64,000 nt of DNA from JAHBXL01 sp964409775 (GTDB lineage Bacteria; Planctomycetota; Phycisphaerae; Phycisphaerales; UBA1924). Below are positions 58,738-64,000 of the stretch, in pieces (positions within the stretch are counted from its first letter, which is position 1; each line of letters starts with the position of its first letter). The notes beneath the pieces are model-generated. The model worked only from the letters and a program-made list of their open reading frames with translations. It was not told the DNA's origin and searched no databases. The stretch lies in NCBI GenBank assembly GCA_964409775.1, contig CAYPEI010000006.1:85300-149299 (forward strand). Reading direction: 5' to 3'. The position numbers and the translations under genes were made by a program.

Positions 58738-60885
58738 TCAACTCACGATCATCCTGGCCACGCGCAGCGCTTCCGCGACCGACCATGCCTGCGCCGGGCA
58801 GCCGCCCGCATGCTGGGGCGCGAGGGAATCGCCGTCGTACACCTCCGCGATCTGACCGGCGCACGTGCCGGCACGCGCTGCGGCATCGCCCGGTGCGAGC
58901 GTTCCGAGGATGGGTCCGAGGATGGACATCGCCTCCCGCTTTGCATCGGGAGAGAACTCACCGGCGCGCAGCACCGCCTCGGCGAGCGGCCCGAGCAGCC
59001 ACGGCCACGCGGTCCCCTGGTGGTACGCGCCGTCGCGCTCGAACAGTGTGCCGCGATACCGGCCCCGGTAGCGCGGGTCGGCAGGGTCGAGGGTGCGCAG
59101 GCCCATGGGTGTCAGCAGCCGCGACTTCACGCACTCGATCACGCTCCGGCGCTGATCGAGCGTGAGCGCCGAGTGGCGGAGACTCGCGGCGAAGATCTGA
59201 TTCGGACGCACTGACGCGTCGGGAATCCATGCCGCGCCCTCGCCCGGTGTCAGGCAGTCGAGCAGGCATCGGCGCTCGGGATTCCAGAACTTCGCGGCGA
59301 GGCTGCGTCCCGCGGCGGCGGCAAGGTCGTTCAGATCCGCCGCGAGCATCCCGTGCGAGGACTCCATCGCCGCGGCGAGCGACCGAAGCGCGTGGTGCCA
59401 GAGGGCGTTGATCTCGACCGCCTTGCCGTGGCGGGGCGTGAAGGTGACCCCGTCGCGCCGCGCATCCATCCACGTCAGTTGCGTCGCGCTCGTCCCGGCC
59501 GTGATCAACTTGTCGATCGGGTCCATGGCGATGTTGAAGTCGGTGCCGCGCCGATAGTGCTGGACAACGTCGAGGCAGGCGTCCCGCAGCACGGGCGCAA
59601 AGCCGGCGCGATCGCCGGTGACCTCGAGCCACCGGCAGGCGGCATGGATGAACCACAGCGAGGCATCGACGGTGTTGAACTCGGGCTCGCCGGTGCGGTC
59701 GTTGAAGACGTTGGGGATAATCCCGTTGCGGCGCGCCGTGGCGAAGCACTCGAGTTCGTGCCGGGCTTCATCGAACCGCCCTGTCGTCAGCAGCAGCCCC
59801 TCCATCGAGATGAACGTGTCGCGCCCCCAGTCGGAGAACCAGGGATACCCGGCGATGGTCGAGACAGCGGCCGGGCCCGCCTTCCTTTCTTTCGCCACCG
59901 GGTCTCGACGTGCGACGACAAAGGCATCCGTCGCGGCGGCGAGCGCGGAGATCGGACCGGCGATGGACCCGGGCGCGGAGGCCGGCGCCGCCGCGCTCAC
60001 GAGCACGGCGATCCGCCGCTCTCTTGCCTCGCCTTCCTCCTGCCACGTCCGCCCGCTCGACTCTTCCGTGTCGCCGAGCCGGGCGGCGAACTCGACCGCG
60101 ACATGCTTCGGCCCCGCGGGAATGGGAATCTCAAACTGCCCCGGCGAGAAGAGGTCCTCGACACACTCCTGGCCTCGCTCGGCATCTTCGCGATAGAAGA
60201 AGTCGTACCACCACTGCTCTTCGTGCACGAACGCCGCGCCCGCGGTCAGCGCCTCCATGTGCAGGGCGTTCCCGGCGCGTTCGACCCGCACGCCCCGCTG
60301 CCGGGGCTGCACGCGGAAGTCGCCCGCCCATGCGCGGCGGATCACCTCGTGAAAGTCCCGAAGGGAGACCAGCGGCCGGACCTTCAGCGAGAGGGCGGAG
60401 CGCGAAGCGGCGCCGTCACGCTGAATGCTGTAGCGAAGCAGCACGCCGTTGGCGCGCTCGCACATCCGGACTTCGCGCGCGAGGGTGAAGCCCCCGGCGG
60501 CGTACGTCCACTTCGCCGCGGTGCCGCACTCAAACCCCGCGAGTTGGTGCACGCCCCGCGGGTGCACCACGGGATCGGGCCGGCCGTTGAACTCGAACGA
60601 AGCGAAGCCGAACGTGCGGCCGTCGATCTCGACTTCCTCGACGACGGCATTGAGCGCGGCGATGCGGCCGACCGGGGGCCGGGTCGCGCCGATGAGCAGG
60701 GCGTGGTAGCGTCGCGTCGGGATGCCCGCCGCGGTTCCCATCGCAAAGCCGCCCAACCCGTTGGTCAGCACCCACTCCTGCCCGCGGAGCGCCTCGACGC
60801 CTTGCGCCGCGTCGTAGCGCCAACTCGGCGCCGCCGTGCCGGCCGGGCTCCGTGTCTCGCTCCGCTGTGCCGCCGCTCGTGTCAT
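58738..60885 (-). CDS. Glycogen-debranching enzyme (amylo-alpha-1,6-glucosidase, GDE family)
   Basis: 715 residues. The N-terminal domain has EWVLTNGLGGFAMGTAAGIP and RRYHALLIGATRPPVGRIAA. The C-terminal (alpha/alpha)6 domain has YPWFSDWGRDTFISMEGLLL, FNTVDASLWFIHAACRWLEV, INALWHHALRSLAAAM and DGAYHQGTAWPWLLGPLAEA, the hallmark segments of archaeal/bacterial debranching enzymes. It hydrolyses alpha-1,6 branches of limit dextrin. The ATG at 60885 starts just before the homology. Convergent with the small membrane protein gene; guaB is divergent. Together with GH31 this suggests alpha-glucan turnover, though the two enzymes act in different compartments. Confidence 0.92.
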   Translation of the reverse strand: MTRAAAQRSETRSPAGTAAPSWRYDAAQGVEALRGQEWVLTNGLGGFAMGTAAGIPTRRYHALLIGATRPPVGRIAALNAVVEEVEIDGRTFGFASFEFNGRPDPVVHPRGVHQLAGFECGTAAKWTYAAGGFTLAREVRMCERANGVLLRYSIQRDGAASRSALSLKVRPLVSLRDFHEVIRRAWAGDFRVQPRQRGVRVERAGNALHMEALTAGAAFVHEEQWWYDFFYREDAERGQECVEDLFSPGQFEIPIPAGPKHVAVEFAARLGDTEESSGRTWQEEGEARERRIAVLVSAAAPASAPGSIAGPISALAAATDAFVVARRDPVAKERKAGPAAVSTIAGYPWFSDWGRDTFISMEGLLLTTGRFDEARHELECFATARRNGIIPNVFNDRTGEPEFNTVDASLWFIHAACRWLEVTGDRAGFAPVLRDACLDVVQHYRRGTDFNIAMDPIDKLITAGTSATQLTWMDARRDGVTFTPRHGKAVEINALWHHALRSLAAAMESSHGMLAADLNDLAAAAGRSLAAKFWNPERRCLLDCLTPGEGAAWIPDASVRPNQIFAASLRHSALTLDQRRSVIECVKSRLLTPMGLRTLDPADPRYRGRYRGTLFERDGAYHQGTAWPWLLGPLAEAVLRAGEFSPDAKREAMSILGPILGTLAPGDAAARAGTCAGQIAEVYDGDSLAPQHAGGCPAQAWSVAEALRVARMIVS

Positions 60886-61035
60886 GGCCTGCCCGTCGCG
60901 TGCATCGTCCGGTGGTCCGACATCCGAACCACGGATGATGGAAGCCCCCGCCCCGGCCCGGAGCAACCGGCCGGCGAACGGCCCGCCGGACGCACGTGCG
61001 AGGGTCGCCGAACCGCTTTTCCAGCGTCAAATCTC

Positions 61036-61063
61036 GCAAACCTGCCCGGAAAAGCCGGTTTGC
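61036..61063. promoter_or_regulatory. Inverted repeat beside the guaB promoter
   Basis: Perfect 7-base arms GCAAACC (61036-61042) and GGTTTGC (61057-61063) with a 14-nt centre lie directly upstream of the guaB -35. It may be an operator. There is no T-tract in the plus direction, so it is not a typical terminator. Confidence 0.4.
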
Positions 61064-61064
61064 G

Positions 61065-61092
61065 TTGACCCCACCGGCTTCCCCGCCATAAA
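61065..61092 (+). promoter_or_regulatory. guaB promoter, leaderless start predicted
   Basis: A -35 TTGACC (61065-61070), 16-nt spacer and -10 CATAAA (61087-61092) precede the ATG at 61098 by 5 nt. No Shine-Dalgarno is present, so the transcript start should coincide with the start codon. Confidence 0.6.
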
Positions 61093-61097
61093 TATGC

Positions 61098-62723
61098 ATG
61101 GCGACCAACAACGGAACCCGCGCTCATCGGGCCTCCCCCCCCACCTCGTCCAAATCCTCGAAGTCTGCCGGCTCGCCGCGGTCAACCGCGAAGGATGCCG
61201 ATCCTGCCGCGGCGAAGATCGTGGGCGACGGCATCACGTTCGACGATGTGCTCCTGTTGCCGCAGTACAGCGATGTGATGCCCGCGCAGGCCGACACGTC
61301 GACGCAACTGACGGCGACGATCCGGCTGAACATCCCGCTGGTCTCGGCCCCGATGGACACGGTGACGGAGTCGGCGCTGGCGATCGCGCTGGCCCAGGAG
61401 GGCGGCGTCGGCGTCATCCACCGCAACCTGCCCATCGAGGCGCAGGCCCGAGAGGTGACCAAGGTGAAGCGCTCCGGCAACGGCATCATCCTCGACCCGA
61501 TCACGGTCGGGCCCGGGGAAACGGTCGGCCACGCGCGACGCCTGATGCGCGAGCACAACGTCTCGGGCTTCCCTGTCACCGATGACGGGTCGGCCGAGTT
61601 GCGCTCGCACGGGCGGGTCGTCGGCATCCTGACCAAGCGCGACCTCAAGTTCGTCGAGGACGAGAGCACGCCGGTCAAGAGCGTGATGACCAGTTCCGGC
61701 CTTGTCACCGCGCCGCCCGGAACCACGCTCGAGGAGGCCGAGCAGATCCTCAACCGCAACAAGGTCGAGAAACTGATCCTGGTCGACAAGAAGGGGCGGC
61801 TGGCGGGGATGATCACGCAGCGCGACATCGACCGCCTGTCGCAGTTTCCCAAGGCCAACCTCGACTCACGGGGCCGGCTCCGCTGCGGCGCGGCGTGCGG
61901 GGTGGATCAATATGACCGGGTCGATGCGCTCATCGCGGCCGAGGCCGACTTCGTCGTGGTCGATACCTCGCACGGCCACTCGGAGAACGTGCTGCGCACG
62001 GTGCGGACCATCAAGAAGAAGCACGATGTCGAAGTGATCGCGGGCAACGTCGCGACCGTCGAGGGCGCCATGGCGCTGGCCAGGGCCGGGGCCGACGCCA
62101 TCAAGGCGGGGATCGGCCCGGGATCCATCTGCACCACCCGCGTCGTCACCGGCGTAGGCGTGCCGCAACTCACGGCGATCTTCAACTCGCTCCGCGGCGT
62201 GCGGAACGCCGGCAGAGCCGTGCCGGTGATCGCCGACGGCGGCATCCGCATGTCCGGCGACATCGCCAAGGCGATCGGGGCGGGGGCCTCGTGTGTCATG
62301 CTCGGCTCGCTGTTCGCCGGGCTCGATGAATCGCCGGGCGAATCGGTGATCTTCGAGGGCCGTCGCTACAAGTCGTATCGCGGCATGGGCTCGGCAGGGG
62401 CGATGGAGGCAGGCTCGGCGGACCGGTACGGGCAGCACAAGGGCGGCGCACAGGACACGCGGCTGCGGAAGTTCGTCCCCGAGGGCGTCGAGGGACTGGT
62501 GCCGTATCGCGGCTCGCTGGCGGAGTTTGTGTATCAGTTGGTCGGCGGGCTTCGGGCGAGCATGGGCTACTGCGGGTGCGGCACGGTCGAGCAGTTCCGC
62601 GAGCGGGCCAGGTTCTGCCGCGTCACCGGGGCGAGCGTGATCGAGAGCCACCCGCACGACATCCGGATCACCAAGGAAGCGCCGAACTACTCGCACGAGA
62701 CGCTGGAGGCCAGGAGCAGGTAG
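61098..62723 (+). CDS. guaB: Inosine-5'-monophosphate dehydrogenase
   Basis: 541 residues, catalysing the NAD-dependent oxidation of IMP to XMP, the committed step of GMP synthesis. An unusual Ser/Thr/Ala-rich N-terminal extension of about 40 residues precedes the family start (ITFDDVLLLPQYSDVMPAQ). Two CBS domains lie at about 125-245. The substrate loop is GIGPGSICTTRVVTGVG with catalytic Cys345, followed by VIADGGIRMSGDIAKAIGAG and the flap region YRGMGSAGAMEAGSADRY. The protein is longer than typical (about 490) because of the N-terminal tail. It is a single gene with its own promoter. Confidence 0.95.
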   Translation: MATNNGTRAHRASPPTSSKSSKSAGSPRSTAKDADPAAAKIVGDGITFDDVLLLPQYSDVMPAQADTSTQLTATIRLNIPLVSAPMDTVTESALAIALAQEGGVGVIHRNLPIEAQAREVTKVKRSGNGIILDPITVGPGETVGHARRLMREHNVSGFPVTDDGSAELRSHGRVVGILTKRDLKFVEDESTPVKSVMTSSGLVTAPPGTTLEEAEQILNRNKVEKLILVDKKGRLAGMITQRDIDRLSQFPKANLDSRGRLRCGAACGVDQYDRVDALIAAEADFVVVDTSHGHSENVLRTVRTIKKKHDVEVIAGNVATVEGAMALARAGADAIKAGIGPGSICTTRVVTGVGVPQLTAIFNSLRGVRNAGRAVPVIADGGIRMSGDIAKAIGAGASCVMLGSLFAGLDESPGESVIFEGRRYKSYRGMGSAGAMEAGSADRYGQHKGGAQDTRLRKFVPEGVEGLVPYRGSLAEFVYQLVGGLRASMGYCGCGTVEQFRERARFCRVTGASVIESHPHDIRITKEAPNYSHETLEARSR

Positions 62724-62725
62724 GG

Positions 62726-64000
62726 TCACTTCCAGTCCAGGCCGCGGACACCGCGGTAGGTGTGGAGCCCCACGAGAATGTCCTGCCAGTGCATCGTAAT
62801 CCTGGGTGTGTCGTGGACGGCATCTCCCATGTGAACACCTGGAATAAACTGCCGCGACGATCTCGCCCCCGCATGGCCATCGGCAGCGAGCACCGGGATC
62901 GCGACGGTTAACGTGAGAGGGTCCGGGAGCAGGTCGCCCTGTGTGGACGCGTGGCGAAAGATCGGGAACTGCGATACCAGGGTGGCCTTCTGCGAAGGAA
63001 ACGTCACATCGGCATGGAGAACGCCGCGGAGTTGTGAGATGCCCGCGAGCCGGGTCTCCGGTGCCCAGAACTCGGGCACGGCAAACAGCGTGCATGGCAT
63101 GTCAAAGAAGCCGCGCCCGCCTTGGTGAACCACCCCGGTGTCTGATGCGTCGGAGAAGATCTCGATGGGCTGCCCCTCGTAGTACCTGTCCCTCAACGCC
63201 CAAAACCACAGGTTCGGCGCCGCGAAGTAGATGGGCGTTTCCATCGTCTCCCCCATCACGTCGAACGCGTACGGGGGATTCGCCGCGTCGACGTAGATTG
63301 GAAAGTAGTCCTGCCAATCCGCGGCGTAGGCGCTCAGCACTCCCCCGTGCTGCTGGAGGAGCGCCAGTGTCTTGGCCTGGCGGCCATACTTCCGCGCTCC
63401 GGCGAGTCCGACAATCCCGAGCCCGACAAGCACGCTCACGATCGCAATCACGACCAGCAACTCGATAAGCGTGAACGCGGGCCGCCGGTTCATCGCCATT
63501 GTTCGAAGCGGACTTGTGGGCCGACCGCCGCGAATCTCTTGAAGAAAGAGAAGCAGGTGTCCAGCGAACAGCAGGCCAAACATCCCTGCCGCCTTTGCCA
63601 GCATGAAACGAGCCTCCGCAAGAAAGTCCAGGTGCCGCGCTAGCACGCCCAGGCAATGGCACGTCGGTGTGGACCCGCGCGTCCAACGCAACGTCACCAC
63701 CACCAGCATCGACGCCAGCAACCCAAGCATGGCCCGCTCCATCAATCTCGGGCGGATGCCGAACGCCCATGCTACTGGTAGCATCGCCTCCGCGGCGGGG
63801 AGGCCGATCCAAGAGACATTGAGCAGCCGATCGGACAAAAGGTCCCATGTGAACAACGAGCGACGAAAACTCTCAAGGTCCAGGAGTTTCGCGACGCCCG
63901 CAACGAACATCATGGCCATCACTGCGCCGACCAGTGCTTTTCCAATGCTCTGTCCAAAGGATAGCGCAACCGCTGTGAATGGCCATGCGAACAGTTGTGC
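62726..64000 (-). CDS. MauE-like membrane domain joined in frame to a pseudopilin, N-terminus outside the window
   Basis: The frame is open from the right edge to a stop at 62726 (424 codons). The first part, about residues 1-160 counted from the right edge, is a four-helix membrane domain like MauE/DoxX (GAVMAMMFVAGVAKLLDLES, FRRSL, then VSWIGLPAAEAMLPVAWAFG, and a third and fourth helix around 115-145) with a CHC pair (STPTCHCLG). A pseudopilin follows: MAMNRRPAFTLIELLVVIAI, then VLVGLGIVGLAGARKYGRQA and a 200-residue soluble part with a C-terminal DGHAGARSS. No stop separates the halves. ATGs at 63499/63493 would allow a separate pseudopilin, but neither has a Shine-Dalgarno. It may be a real fusion or two genes with a lost stop. 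Confidence 0.75.
   Translation of the reverse strand, partial: AQLFAWPFTAVALSFGQSIGKALVGAVMAMMFVAGVAKLLDLESFRRSLFTWDLLSDRLLNVSWIGLPAAEAMLPVAWAFGIRPRLMERAMLGLLASMLVVVTLRWTRGSTPTCHCLGVLARHLDFLAEARFMLAKAAGMFGLLFAGHLLLFLQEIRGGRPTSPLRTMAMNRRPAFTLIELLVVIAIVSVLVGLGIVGLAGARKYGRQAKTLALLQQHGGVLSAYAADWQDYFPIYVDAANPPYAFDVMGETMETPIYFAAPNLWFWALRDRYYEGQPIEIFSDASDTGVVHQGGRGFFDMPCTLFAVPEFWAPETRLAGISQLRGVLHADVTFPSQKATLVSQFPIFRHASTQGDLLPDPLTLTVAIPVLAADGHAGARSSRQFIPGVHMGDAVHDTPRITMHWQDILVGLHTYRGVRGLDWK

Overview
The window comes from a GC-rich planctomycete, most probably of the class Phycisphaerae. Four secreted proteins end in the GC-type dockerin module (VPDIFAFLSLWF repeats) typical of Phycisphaerales. Three more carry LEPR-XLL-type N-terminal tags found on planctomycete surface proteins. 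There are also pseudopilins with the FTLIELLVVIAII signal, and lpxK, which implies a lipid A outer membrane. The window reads as chromosomal backbone: no tRNA, rRNA, insertion sequence, phage or CRISPR array was seen. Because of the GC content, most genes carry long false ORFs on the opposite strand.

Layout. 0-3.4 kb: two LEPR-type exported proteins. 3.5-7.9 kb: a gspD-gspE secretion pair. 8.2-16.7 kb: a cobalamin-binding-like protein, a DNA adenine methylase, an epimerase/lipoprotein/RNase R operon, and a knot of membrane proteins and lipoproteins including two genes that overlap head to head. 16.8-21.3 kb: an MDR dehydrogenase, two tandem double-thioredoxin proteins, trmL and a small lipoprotein. 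21.3-26.9 kb: an FHA-GAF-PP2C phosphatase preceded by two heptanucleotide tandem arrays, a GH31 glucosidase and an ankyrin protein. 27-36.6 kb: a plus-strand run with a sugar epimerase, lpxK, an aminotransferase, a large CAP-domain surface protein and an NfeD-NfeD-FloA membrane operon. 36.6-45.2 kb: a glycosyltransferase, nnrE, a bifunctional-nuclease-family protein, truD, a HAD phosphatase, an FMN reductase, a PagL-like lipid A deacylase, pheA and a polytopic membrane protein. 45.3-56.7 kb: a minus-strand surface-protein island with four GC-dockerin proteins, one pseudopilin and a divergent zinc-ribbon membrane protein. 56.9-64 kb: aat, an unknown protein, a glycogen-debranching enzyme, guaB and, running off the right edge, a MauE-like domain joined in frame to a pseudopilin.

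Themes. Much of the coding capacity concerns the cell envelope: lipid A synthesis and trimming, lipoproteins, tagged exported proteins, secretion machinery and pseudopilins, and flotillin/NfeD membrane organisation. GspD/GspE and the pseudopilins plausibly serve export of the tagged proteins, but this is inference.

Expression appears to use two start modes. About a dozen genes without a Shine-Dalgarno sequence have a -10-like hexamer (TANNNT type) only 5-8 nt before the start codon, which suggests leaderless mRNAs. Most genes for secreted proteins have clear AGGAG-type sites. The strongest candidates for something new are the heptanucleotide arrays between a good promoter and the FHA/phosphatase coding region (a possible length-variable switch), the leaderless pattern, and the MauE-pseudopilin fusion.
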